This document shows positions 1 through 10,935 of a DNA stretch of 64,000 nucleotides, piece by piece; positions within the stretch are counted from its first letter, which is position 1, and each line of letters opens with the position of its first letter. Origin of the DNA: Bidens hawaiensis. Its lineage: Eukaryota; Streptophyta; Magnoliopsida; Asterales; Asteraceae. The position numbers and the translations under genes are program-made. Under the pieces are notes generated by a model. The model was not told the DNA's origin. It did not search any database and worked only from the letters and a program-made list of their open reading frames with translations. The stretch lies in contig JAIQDT010007600.1 of the NCBI GenBank assembly GCA_021521415.1, positions 1 through 64,000 of the forward strand. The letters run 5' to 3'.

Positions 1-636
1 TTGCTGCGGGAACATGCGGAGTACGTCGACCATTGGGAGGCTTTTCCTGCGGGAACAGCTTGCGTACTGCGCGTAAGGACGTCACGTCTCTGAGCATGGT
101 GGGTCCTGCGGATCCAGTTGGTTTCTGCGCAGACGTCTCTCTTCAAGGTGAGTCTTTGCGAGTTTAGCCTTTGCGCAGACGTCCCTGTTGCAGGTGAGTC
201 TTGCGGGTTCAACTGCGCAGACGTCCCTCTTTGAGGTGAGTCTTGCGGGTCCAACTGGGCTCTGCTGGGACCTACCTCTTCAGGGACCAATTCCCCTTCT
301 GAACTACTAAACCAGTTTTTAGCCAGCCAAGCGGCACATTGACTTAAAAGCCTAAGTTTATATTGCGCATGAGAGAATTTCAAATGTGGGAGAAGTCTTG
401 TTTAGGTAGTGTGAGAAAGCAACTTGAAATGTGAACTAGGACCTACATGGTCCGATGGTCGTTTCCTGGTTCGATCACATACCCATGGTGATGGCAACGC
501 ACGACTTTCTCACGTTAATTGTTTTTCAGTCTTTCAAGTTTCAAGCCTTTTCTTCCAAACCATTTGACTGAAAATTGGCACTTTGGAAATATCAAATTTG
601 ACTACTGGCAAATGTTTTTAAAACATTTTACGTAAG
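1..636. repeat. Repeat-rich spacer with a degenerate short tandem repeat
   Basis: No gene is visible. At about 120-265 a unit beginning GCGCAGACGTC recurs near 127, 173 and 214, each time followed by a GGTGAGTCTT(T)GCG segment, so the unit is about 40-48 bp and degenerate. The rest of the stretch shows no open frame or element end that I recognise. Confidence 0.5.
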
Positions 637-639
637 TTA

Positions 640-1471
640 GGCTATTCGTAATGGGGCGAGAAAGGGCGACAAGAGGTTGGAACACCGTCCCCCCCACCCC
701 TCCGATTTTTGGGCGAAAAGGGGTGGGGGCGGATGATTGTTGTCCACCAACTTTGTTTAAAAATAATAATATTTTTATACTTTGACCGTTGTCAAACGGT
801 CAACAACAAAAAAATAATAATTCCATTTCATATCCATTACATATCCTTCTTCTCCATTTCATATCTATATAAACATACACCTTCTTCAAAAAATCTAGCA
901 AAATGAATCCTAAAACAACCCGAACCAACCGAATTCCGTGGAACTCATCGCTACCATAAGAGAAATCATCAAAAAACACGAAAAGTGTGCCGAGGAACTC
1001 AACGATGCCATGAGAACAACTAACAAATAACACGAAAAGATTGCCGCTATGTTAAAATTGCGGGAAATGAGTAAAGAATATGAATCGCTCAAAGCGGTCG
1101 GGTTACACGAAGAGGCCGCATTATTGCAACGACAACGAATTGAAAAAATGCGCGAATATTATGGATATTAGTTTTTTTTAGTTATGCATTTTTTTAATTT
1201 TTAGTTATGTATTTTTTTATATTTCTTTTTAATTTTTAGTTATGTATTTTTTTGGTATTTCTTTTTAATTTTAATGCATTTTATTTAATTATTTAAATAA
1301 ATTGGTTTTTATTTGTTTAGTTTAATTATAAAAAAATAATAAAAAAAGATACCGTGAGCCTAGTTTGTAGCCCCTACACCATTACACCCCAAAAAAATTT
1401 CCCACCCTTGCTGACTGGGCACCACGTGTCGCAATTCACTCCCCATTTGTAGCCCTCCACTACGCATAGCC
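640..1471 (+). mobile_element. PIF/Harbinger non-autonomous DNA transposon (832 bp)
   Basis: The ends form imperfect terminal inverted repeats: GGCTATTCGTAATGGGG on the left against GGCTATGCGTAGTGGAG read inward from the right. The element is flanked by the 3-bp duplication TTA (637-639 and 1472-1474), the diagnostic target site of the PIF/Harbinger superfamily. Inside are an AACGGTCAA-type subterminal motif, a TATA-like stretch near 866-873 and a broken coding remnant (941-1171). There is no DDE transposase, so the element would have to be mobilised in trans. Confidence 0.85.
941..1171 (+). pseudogene. Remnant of Harbinger ORF1 (Myb/NAM-associated accessory protein), C-terminal part
   Basis: This frame encodes a charged, helical segment that ends in LQRQRIEKMREYYGY and a TAG stop. 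That resembles the C-terminal 'no apical meristem-associated' region of the DNA-binding accessory protein that plant PIF/Harbinger elements carry beside the transposase. One in-frame TAA interrupts it near 1026-1028. The nearest upstream ATG (903) is in another frame, so the N-terminal half is deleted or shifted and the product is not functional as it stands. It lies within the TTA-flanked element at 640-1471. Confidence 0.6.
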
Positions 1472-1474
1472 TTA

Positions 1475-2519
1475 GGCATGTAAAGATGTATGTCAATGAC
1501 TCACTAGTGCAAAGTTTATCACCAAAGATGGATTAATAATGACACAAATGTGTGTTTAATACATCTTCCTTAACCAACTTTTTCCACCATTACAGAAATC
1601 ATTAACTATATTATAATACATTTACAAGTTTTATACACTATTTATGTGCTTAATTAAAAGTCCAAAATATAAAACTCTAATTTTTATATAACTTGTTTTG
1701 GTGGTCAGTATTACTTTGTATTTTTTGTGCCAATTTTATTTTCCATCAGTCTTCTAAATGTTTGCCATTTTAAGTGACCTTAGATACATGTCAATTATCA
1801 TTGAGATGGCGCTTTCTACACCCGTAAATGTGTGGGCACGTTTTGTATTTTGGAGTTTTTGAAGTTTGTCTTGATAATTTGTCTAGACGCAATCCAGTTG
1901 ATCCACGATCCAACTTTCCCATTGAATGGTTCTTCTGTTCAACTCTCACCAACGTATTTATATGAACGGTTAACATCATATATATCTTCTTATTACAAGT
2001 TTTTATATTTTTTCTTCTTCTTTCAAAATTTATAAATATACCAATCTGTTTACATTTGAATCCTTATGACAACTGAAGGGGTGGATGGACCGACTATATG
2101 TAGAATGATAGATGATATAGAAAAATATTATTTTACTTCATAATTTTAAAAAGAATCGTGCCCCTATATAAAGAAAATTATCAGCATAGACATCTTTGAA
2201 TTTAAAATCTCAAATAGACAAGGAAATAATTCCTAACTAATTTAAGCACAACCAATGAGATTTGACCACATACCCTTTCCGGTCTCCACTGGGCACCAAG
2301 GGAGCCCTGCATGTGTTCCATTCGAAATGAGATGACACCTCCATATAGTGTAAGTGTGTCTTGGACGGGCTACGATGACGTCCAAAGGTGAATAAACATG
2401 CTAAAAAAATGCCTTGTCTTCCAAGGCTCCAAAGGTGCCTAACAAGCCCTGCAAGGCACATCTTTTAATTAGTCCGGGCAAGCAACACTCTTAGATCGGG
2501 TATTCACCTTTGGGCATCT
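1475..2519. other. AT-rich spacer, no gene recognised
   Basis: The stretch has only short scattered open frames in AT-rich DNA. I see no splice-consistent exon series, recognisable protein similarity or element boundary. Confidence 0.5.
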
Positions 2520-2816
2520 CCAAATGTATACAAAATTTCACAAACGAAGGTGGCCGGGCTCAAATTTTTGATCAAAAACGACTAAATTTACACTACGTAT
2601 AAAAATTTCAGCCGAAAATGACAAAATTTTACACTATGTAAAAAAAAATTAGGCCGAAAACGGCTAAATTTTACACTACGTATAAAAAAATTCGGCCGAA
2701 AACGACTAAATTTACACTACGTATAAAAATTTCTGACGAAAACAGGTAAATTTACACTAGTACGTAAAAAAACAGGAGGGCGAGCCACCCCAGGCCCTAA
2801 GTAACCTTCGCCACTG
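2520..2816 (-). mobile_element. Truncated hAT-type element end with ~45-bp internal tandem repeats
   Basis: Read on the minus strand, the right boundary starts CAGTGGCGAAGGTTAC. This matches the terminal sequence CAGTGGCGAAGC of the hAT-like MITE at 63571-63791. Inward there are about four degenerate copies of a unit containing ACACTACGTATAAAAATTT plus GGCCGAAAA, shared with the same distant MITE. I found no matching left terminal repeat or target duplication, so it is probably truncated. Confidence 0.6.
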
Positions 2817-2824
2817 CCAATAAC

Positions 2825-3674
2825 ATCCTCATGACGTCAACGTAACAATGAACCCTAACCCTAGCCTTAACAATTCACAACATATTGACATTGTGTTGAA
2901 CATTATGAAAATAACACAAGGTTGAGCATTATGTTGATTTAGATGTTGCATTAAACATCATTGTGAAAATAATGCATTTCAAGATAGATGTTGCTCATTC
3001 ACAAGAATACAAGATGTTCTAGTGGTAGGTCAAGATATCGTACCTGCCATTCTCATGGTAGGCTTGATCCTTCTTGTTATCATTAATAAAATAGTGACAA
3101 GTCATCCAAGGAACTAAGAAAGTGGTATATTACTTTGTTTTTATATCATAAAATCACTCATGAAAGTGGTGAATGGATTTTTATTTAGATTGAGAAGGGG
3201 TGGTCACTGGTCAGACACTTGCACTTTGAGATGTGTCAAAAGAAACTGAGATTCTCTATGATTAAAATTGTGAGTGGAACTTATCTAGATTCTCCATTTG
3301 CTCAATTATTTGGATATTTTTCAAGAGTTATTATTGGCAGTTGATGTTTGAACTAGTACTGTTTCTTTCTGTATTCTACACTTTTCTATTGTTAATTTTA
3401 TGATATAAATAAATCAAACAAGCAATGATGAATTATTCATAAAGTATAATAGTCTCATAACTCTCCTCTCAAAAAAAAATCTCACCAATCCCACTTTTTG
3501 GCTTGTCATATTTTTTTTTGTTGGACCCAGCTAAAAAAAGTAACTTCGTTAAAAAATTTTCCAAATTTTAAAATGATGTTTTGTCTTGTAATCAGAAGAA
3601 AAATACGAGTCAATTGATGGTACCAAACGACTCTATTTATGTAGATTGGAAATTTTTAAACACGCCTACTAAAA
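2825..3674. other. AT-rich spacer, no gene recognised
   Basis: No coding exon or clear repeat boundary is visible. The open frame beginning at 3581 has no recognisable similarity and runs across the proposed Helitron 5' end. Confidence 0.45.
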
Positions 3675-4516
3675 TCCAATGCGCCTTATTATTAATATAT
3701 ATATTAATTTACAACTTGCTTTACAAAAATCCTGCTTTGAAGGTTGTACATAACGCTTTAGGGGATATAACCATTGCTTTACAAGTTGTTTCAAGTGCAT
3801 TGTATTTTGTAATTATTCATTCAGCTTATCACGTGTCTTTCCGATTTACACGTACCTCTCTCTACGTTTACATATGTATTCTCTGCCACTATTTTCTAGA
3901 TAAGCCAACACTTTCTCTCTTTCTTCCCCGGTGGCGAAAACCTCTGCCATCATTGTCATCGTGGGTGCCACGATGTTGACAACCACCGCCGTCACCACCA
4001 TCATAGTTAGCGTCGGTTCCATCCTCCTCAACAGCCGCCGCCATAGTGCTCACTGTTTTTAACCACCACCATATGGAAATTCTAGAACGGATACAGTTGT
4101 ATTCTATGTGATCTTCTGAACTGATGTGGTTATCCCTAAACATGGAATGTTTCATGATGCCTTATAAGTTACTGGTTGTGATGTTTACTTTGGTATTGTA
4201 TTGTATGAGGCTGATCATTGTGTTTTGTGCTTGGCTGTATTGATTCTTCCAGTTGTGGCCTTTATGTGGCCGCCGCCGAAGCTATGACGGGTTCCCGAGC
4301 TTCGGCAGGCGTGTAGCTATTTTTTGACCTTTTTAATCTGTGTTTGTACTTTCCTTAAACATCTTTGATTGGAGGTATGCACACGTTTAGCTGATGGGCT
4401 GTAGCAGATTGCTTTATGGCTGTGTTAGTGCTCACAGTTAATAAGTATAGTTGAACTTCATAACCTAAAGCTTAAATCCAATATTATTGAACCTTTTATA
4501 TATAACACAAATCAAA

Positions 4517-4777
4517 CTACATCTGGATAATGGGTAAGCGAGCAACAAGCTGCGCCGCTATCCCCTTTTGAATCACAAAGCCTATTCTACAAAATATAAA
4601 TCCTTGGTTCCTCGGGCTCTGCGAGTCACTGTGGACCACCTTCTGCACCCGCTCCAAGAAGCGAACCGCCTCGGGAGCTAGGGATCCAAAAGTGTCGAAG
4701 GCAAATGGAATGAACACGTGCTGATTCTCCAAACACAATGTCTCATGCTTAGCAACCTTCCTAGACTCTGCTCTCAA
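4517..4777 (-). pseudogene. Coding fragment resembling the C-terminal part of a recurrent plant retroposed or uncharacterised protein
   Basis: The 86-codon open stretch includes the motifs VAKHETLCLENQHVFIPFAF and IQKGIAAQLVARLP. I recognise this pattern from plant proteins annotated only as uncharacterised, auxilin-like or reverse-transcriptase-associated, so function cannot be assigned. The frame continues upstream (higher coordinates) as ALKRLRDSGFVPGQAVL but is disrupted there by a 56-bp tandem duplication, which is not a multiple of three. It lies inside the proposed Helitron and is probably a captured or retroposed fragment. Confidence 0.4.
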
Positions 4778-4894
4778 AACCGCCTGTCCCGGTACGAAGC
4801 CACTGTCTCTCAGCCTTTTTAAAGCCCTCTCAAAACCGCCTGTCCCGGTACGAAGCCACTGTCTCTCAGCCTTTCTAAAGCCCGGTACGAAGCC
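4771..4894. repeat. 56-bp tandem duplication (two full copies plus a partial third)
   Basis: Copies occupy 4771-4826 and 4827-4882 and differ at a single position (CTTTTT versus CTTTCT). A 12-bp partial third copy follows at 4883-4894. The duplication falls in the coding fragment read on the minus strand and shifts its frame. Confidence 0.9.
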
Positions 4895-6720
4895 TATGTT
4901 CGTTAGTGCTCCGCTTTTTGGAATGCAACGGATATTGCAGCCATTGTGCCAACCTGAGAGTGAACTTACATTATATGTGTTTTCATGAACTTACATTATG
5001 TTGGCAACATATTTTTGCTAACAACGTGCAGTGCCTTGCGTGTATTGTGATGTTAGATGTGGTGCCCCTGGGGTGTTCGATGAAATACGCCTATGTTCGT
5101 TTGGGTTTTAGAAAGGCTGTGATGGTTTTTTGAGCCTAGGCTCTACTTAGTACTTTACATAATTAAAATTGTGAACGAACATATTTTAATTATTTTGTTT
5201 GATTGCATGCAGGTAGCTAGGAATACTTTTCAGCTCAACCATTATCATTGCAAAATTGGTTTTGGTATGTTATTTCCCATTGCCTGGAGGATGATAGTGA
5301 AAAGTATGCTATTCGTTTTAGGCGAAATTTTTTAAAAACTGAGTCAATTGAAACTGGCTCATAACCAAGAATATAATCGAATTACCAAACTGATTAACTG
5401 AAAAAGGAATGTTAAATTTGTTAATTTACTCAAAGCGTGCATAATTTGGCACTCCATTTTTCAATAAATATATAGTTTTTTTTACTGAAAGGGTATTTTT
5501 GGGTCACTTTTTTTTTCTCAAAATAACTTTCATCTAATGCAAAATATTTTGGTGGTTATTCATTATGGAGAGTTTTTAGATATGCTTTTTGTTATGAGAA
5601 TTACATTTTGATGGTATATATAGCTATTTCCATTTCTTTAATCAACATACAACTTAAACTATGTTGTTAAACGTTTAGTTCCCACACTTCCAGTTGAGTA
5701 CTTAAATACACTAGCTCACTGGTCTAGCTCCATGGCACCGAAAATGTATTAGGGCTCAAGTGATTCACCAGTGAGCAGTGGATAACTCACCCTGCATGAC
5801 CTGATGTACTTTGAAATATCTTTTATTTTGTGTTTGGGAATTAACAGAATATCCAAAAGCAAGGTATATAAGTCTAAACCCATGCTTTTATATACTGTGA
5901 CTTGACCGCTTGGGTCAAACGAACTAAATAGATATACTTCGGGGGTTATTTAGTCATTTAGATTTTTTTAGTCAGAGGAAGCGAGTCATGCTCAGGCCGT
6001 TGTATACTTTGACTTAGGTCGACAAACCATACATATAAACTTACAAGTAGTCATTTTAATCATTTTAGACCATTTGCTGCATGCTTATGTTAACTATTAT
6101 ATACTTACACTAAGCGTTTATACTTTTGCTCTGCAGGTTGGAGCCATTTTGCTGTTGGCAACACATTAGTCTACTTCATCTTGATGAAGCTTGGCATCTG
6201 CTTCGGCTGGAGAATGATTTAAAGGTAAAACATGACATATTTTATTACTACTTTTTTTCTGTATTGCAGTGTATATGCATGGGTTTTAAGTTTATATTAT
6301 TATCTAGGTTGTTGTAGTTGTGAGGGCTGATGTTGTACAAGTGGTGGCATGAAAGCAAGGTCATATAATGGGATGATAAAAAGATTTTTGAATTAGTTTA
6401 TATTATGATTCTTAAATCTTTTTGAAATACTATTTACATATGGCAGTATTATTTTTGGTAAATAGCATTAGGCTATTCTTTCCTTTTGTAACTGTGTTGT
6501 GTTTGTCCCATAACTAATGATATGGTAGATAACTACATATCTATCTTTGTTGTCAACTATGGTTGATATGATCGCCCTAATCTTTTTCTTTTTGCGCCAC
6601 TACGCTCGCGAATTTATGGATGGGTAATTTGTAAAGTTGTTAAAAATGAAACGGGCCAAACTGCTTGAATGGGTCAGGCAACAATACCGCCTCAACGCGA
6701 CACCATTTACTAGACACAAA

Positions 6721-6749
6721 CCCGCGCAACGCGCGGGTATGAAACCTAG
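6721..6749 (+). other. Helitron 3' terminal hairpin and CTAG end
   Basis: CCCGCGC-AAC-GCGCGGG forms a hairpin ending 8 nt before CTAG, the replication-termination signal typical of rolling-circle Helitrons. Confidence 0.85.
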
Positions 6750-7196
6750 TTAAAACTAAAGTCCAATGCCTCAAATCAAACTTTTAATTGTCCAAAACAA
6801 GATAAAAAGCAAAAAGTTCCACTTCACACGCGCAGCTAAGGTCCACAAGAATCAGCATCCATGGCACCATACCTATTGTCTTGACATCGATCAAAAGCAC
6901 CTTTAGTTTATATTTTTTTGTTATTAATTTTTGTTCATGTTAAAATTCAATAGCATCTCTCAATATACAGTCTCTCATTCCAACATATTTCAATATTTTT
7001 TTACACTAGTACAAAATTATAATTACAATTCGGGTTGTAAAAAACCAATCCAGATTGTAGCCCATATTAGGGTCGGATCGTTAGTCGTTTTTGTTATCAG
7101 TCAAAGCTTTTAATGTTGGTTGAGAAACAAAGAAAACAAAACCATCAAAGAGAAGCCTGAGACCTTTGATTCTTGTATTACTTGTAAATTTTTTAG
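6750..7196. other. Spacer, no gene recognised
   Basis: AT-rich DNA without a convincing exon or element end. A short echo of the Helitron 5' flank (ACTAAA-TCCAATGC) occurs at 6756-6770, meaning unclear. Confidence 0.4.
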
Positions 7197-7597
7197 TAGG
7201 GGTGTAAACGAGCCAACGTGGCCATGCGCTACCCAGGCTTGGCTGGCTAAGCTTAAATTAAGCTGAGTTTACAAACGTTCGAGTTTGAGCCTCTATTGAA
7301 GCTCATGTAATAAACGATGCCCCAAAACTTAACCTATGAAGCTCCATTAAGCTTGGAGCCTAAGTATGCTGTTTAAATAACATTTATTTAATATATTAAA
7401 TATAAATATTTAATTATAGTGTATAAAAGTATAATAGCAGTAACTTAATAATAAAGAGAATAATTTAATAAGTACCAAAAGACTCAACGTTGAGCTTTAT
7501 AAATAGAGCTAGAATAAGATGAGGACTCAAGATCTTGTAAGTTAAACGAGTCAAATTGGAGCCTAGTCAGCTCGGACTCGGGTTGTTTACACGCCTA
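7197..7597. mobile_element. GAGCC-rich terminal-inverted-repeat element
   Basis: TAGGGGTGTAAA on the left pairs with TTTACACGCCTA on the right, a 12-bp imperfect inverted repeat. The subterminal parts are rich in GAGCC/GGCTC motifs and the middle is AT-rich. Related sequence recurs at about 9475-10226, 35050-35510 and 45535-45600. I could not see a target-site duplication, so the superfamily is undetermined (hAT-like MITE suspected). Confidence 0.5.
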
Positions 7598-7795
7598 ACT
7601 ATGAGATTATTTATGCATAAAGATTATAAGATGTTCACACTTAGCAGTCGAATGGTTAGGTTCTTACGTTGTAAAGCATACGATAACGTAACAACCGGTT
7701 TTTGAGCGGACCCACATTTTAATATCCAAAGTACAAAAGCAACATATTTGACTTCAAAAGTCAAAAAAACAAACACAATAACATGTAACAGTTAA

Positions 7796-10726
7796 CTACC
7801 CTTGTACTGCCTTAGCCATACCAAAAGCAGCTGCAGATGCTATGGCTCCAATTAGGGCTGTCTGGAGAGCACTCCACACGGGTTTATTACCCGTGAAGTA
7901 ACCTTTAGCGAACCCGAAGACCAACAAGGCTAAAATGGTCACAATAACCGATGCAACCACGGCCTTTTGGGCCACTGGGATGAACATGTAAGGAAGAAGT
8001 GGGACCAATCCACCCAATATGTACGCAACCGCTATTGTGAACGCGCTTTGCAGTGCTCTCTTTGGGTCGGGCTTTTCGAGCCCAAGTTCAAATCTAGATA
8101 ACAAATAGAAAAAGTATCAGACACATTAACCAAAACATGACACACATGTTCACAAGTTGACTCAAAAGTTTTCGATCTTTTAATTGTTTTCACATATTAA
8201 TACTTTAAATTTACAATTCTATAACAAAAAATATACATATTAATTCATATAAAACAATTACATTGTAATTCTAAAATCTTATGACAATTTCCTTTTCAAC
8301 TTTTAATTTTGACATAAGATACTCCACCATATTAATTTATTAAAAATCACATTTTAAAAAATAAAGGAAGTATCATCCAATGTTGCTCATTTTAGATTTT
8401 GTTATTTGTTGCATAGTATCACCACCCATAAAAGAATATATAGCATGCATAGAAGCCTGACAACTTTTGTCTCAGATAAAACTTTATAATTGTTTTTAAC
8501 TTAATAAAGTGTGACTAATGTGTTAAAACAGCCAAAATTTTACTGAAAAAGAGCAGCTTTTGATCAGTTTAAACACCTAAAGTGCTAAACAACATAGATA
8601 GCCCATGAAATGAGTTGTTTTGATAGAATGGCAGATTGCTTCTGGTTTGAAAGATACCACATGCATAAATTGTTACACAATAGAAGACAATATTCTCAAG
8701 AAACACATACAAAAAGACAAATGTTTAGCATATCCATGTCTAATGTATTTATATTACTTCAGAAAATAACCAAAGTTTCATAACCATGTTTTATAAAGAT
8801 TCCATTTGTTTAGAATTAGGAGATAAGTGGCAAATCTACTAATCTAACCCTATAGAGAGTTCATTACTTTAGGTTAATATTATAAACAAACCAACATAGC
8901 TTTTTTATTAATGTCCCAAAACTGTAACCACCAAAATATATTTAAAATCTTTGTCAAAATTTGATGAAGTGAAATCCAATAGTGTAACTATAATAAAGAC
9001 TTTTTTTGTTAAGTATAAGAGCTTTTATAAGATTAATCGAATCAAAAGTAGTAACACTTACTTCATCATGAAATCAAGCCACGCTTTCGGGTTCTTCCTA
9101 AGAGCATTCACTACAGGCGCATACTCATGCGGCTCCACTCCATACTCCGCCAGTATCTCCGCCACTTCAGCCGCCTCTATAATTTGTAAACAGAATAAAA
9201 TCAACAATTAATGACAACCATCAATGTATTGAACATAATATGCATATAATATATATAATAATAAATGACATTAAAAGTTAACCTGTATCTGGTATGGTAT
9301 CAATTTCATCTTGTTCCCTTTGTAACTCTCTAGTGTAATGATCAGCTTCACTTTTTGCAGCCAAATACCTAACCATTAAAACCACTTTTTGTTAGACACA
9401 TCATATTAGGCATCAAATTGTAATATCAAAAAAAAAAGTAAGAAGTTACTTGTGCTAAATTATCAAAAACTGTATGGGTGTAAACGAGCCAAACTACTCA
9501 CGAGCTACACATGACTGGGTCGTAAAAAGTTCAAATAAAGTAGAGCTCAGGTCTAAAAACAAGCTTGTTTAATAAACGAGCTCGACTCTAAGCTTCACGA
9601 GCCTAAACAAGCCGATGAATTATAAAATTTGTATATATGATATACATTACATATTTATTAAACGTGTATTATTATAAATAAAATAATGATAACAATAACT
9701 AAAATGCTAAATAGCATATATTATGTTACATACAACATTATAAATGAAAAATATATCTAATAACAATTATAAATACAGAGAAAGGATAGAATACAATAAT
9801 TGTTTAGCGTACATTAGGTACAAGAATACTTATATTCATGAAATCTTTCCATGAAATCACATCACATGATCTCGAAATCATCAATACGTATTCAATTAAT
9901 CATTGGTACACCGAAATAACAGTTTGGATCGTTAATCGATCAATTTTTTACTTTTCTTCACGAAAACCGTTTGAGCATTTTAGTTTTTTGGCTGAGCGTT
10001 TTAGTATTTTTGCCTTTGAGCGTTTTTGTTTTTGCCTTTAAGCGTTTCGCTTACCTATCGTACGTTAAGCAATTATTGTATAGTAGTTAATAATGAGCGA
10101 GTCGAGACCAAGCTGAGCTTGAGCTTAAAAAACTACTCACGAACCTAGCTTGAGAGCTTTAAAAAATAAAACTCGAAACAAGCTGAGCTCGAGCTCTCTT
10201 CAAGTTAAACGAGCCGAGCTGGAGTCTTAACAGAATTCGAAGAACAATATGTAGATCAAAAACTCGAATTCTGAATCTTGACAACAACCGCATGCAATTA
10301 AAAACGCTTATTATGAACCGTAACTATCAGAATGATTCCATCCTACATCCTTAATTAATCAACGAAACCTAAAATCAAAAACTAGAATATGCATATTCGA
10401 ATTCTATATATTATTATAATTATTATTAACTTATATTATTATTATTATGTGCATATATTAAAACAAATAATGGAACTAGGTCAAAGTATATATATATACC
10501 CGCCGAGTCCCATGGAAATGGCACCAGCAGCCACTTCTGCTATACCAGCAGTCAGAATAATCGAAGACGAAGCATTAGCGCCCAAAAGACCAGCCGCGAG
10601 AGCGAACGGAACCGTAAGACCATCTGAAACACCGATGATAACGTCACGAACGATCTCACCGGCGGTGAAGTGAGTCTCCTTGTGGCGGTTGAGTAAGTAC
10701 TTGTCTGACTCACCAACACTGCCCAT
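7796..10726 (-). CDS. VIT1: Vacuolar iron transporter 1 (VIT1-type, CCC1 family), 4 exons
   Basis: Exons are 10500-10726, 9283-9368, 9062-9176 and 7796-8093. All introns are GT-AG and phases agree, giving 726 nt and a 241-residue protein, close to the ~250 aa of plant VIT1. The family exports cytosolic Fe(II), and often Mn(II), into the vacuole in exchange for protons. The order is TM1 (VIIGVSDGLTVPFAL), TM2 (to ISMGLGGYLA), a cytoplasmic metal-binding helical domain (about residues 80-145), then TM3-TM5. With a uniform offset of 8, the residues described for the Eucalyptus VIT1 structure are all present: pore D35 and M72, and E94, E97, E105, E108, M141, M142 and E145 in the metal-binding domain. 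Intron 1 (1,131 bp) holds nested repeats. A TATA-like box lies about 80 nt upstream of the ATG. Confidence 0.95.
9475..10226. mobile_element. GAGCC-rich repeat element in VIT1 intron 1
   Basis: The left side begins GGGTGTAAACGAGCC and the right side ends near TTAAACGAGCCGAGCTGG, with several GAGCTC/GAGCC motifs inside each flank. It is related to the element at 7197-7597 and is itself split by the TA-flanked MITE at 9794-10078. Exact termini are uncertain. Confidence 0.45.
9794..10078. mobile_element. 285-bp MITE with TA target duplication, nested in VIT1 intron 1
   Basis: Left end CAATAATTGTTTAGCGTAC and the inward-read right end CAATAATTGCTTAACGTAC match at 17 of 19 positions. TA flanks both sides (9792-9793 and 10079-10080), as expected for Tc1/mariner-type MITEs. 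There is no coding capacity. Confidence 0.75.
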
Positions 10727-10799
10727 TGGTTGTTAGTTGTTGAGTTGATATGAATTGAAATGAATTGAATGAGTGTGTGTGAGTGGAGTTTGTTAGTGG

Positions 10800-10812
10800 A
10801 GTATATATAAAG
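10800..10812 (-). promoter_or_regulatory. TATA-like box upstream of VIT1
   Basis: On the minus strand TTTATATATACT lies about 75-85 nt before the VIT1 ATG (10726). That leaves room for a short 5' leader. No other core-promoter element is evident. Confidence 0.5.
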
Positions 10813-10935
10813 AAGATGGTGAGGGTTTTGTTTTGTTTTGTTTGTATGGGAGTAAGATGAAAATATATGTGTTTTTGTGTAAATGGTCCATACAAATTGG
10901 AAAGTTGGCAACGGAGAAAGTTACATTAAGGGTAC

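Larger units (their letters stand above)
3675..6749 (+). mobile_element. Non-autonomous Helitron (5' end tentative)
   Basis: The 3' end is canonical for plant Helitrons: a perfect 7-bp GC stem with a 3-nt loop (6721-6737), an 8-nt spacer, and terminal CTAG at 6746-6749 followed by host T. The best 5' candidate is TCCAATGCGCC at 3675, preceded by A and followed by an AT-rich start and a CACGTGTC motif about 155 bp in, as is common in these elements. No Rep/helicase gene is present. The interior carries at least one coding fragment (4517-4777) and exon-like islands with splice consensus, for example near 6136-6222, consistent with gene-fragment capture. Confidence 0.65.

Noticed and set aside
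7197..7597. Assignment of the GAGCC-rich element to the hAT superfamily
   Set aside because: The 12-bp inverted ends are visible but no 8-bp target duplication could be found, so the superfamily is left open.
10389..10673. Plus-strand 94-codon frame
   Set aside because: Antisense to VIT1 exon 1, which is supported by conserved residues and splice phases.
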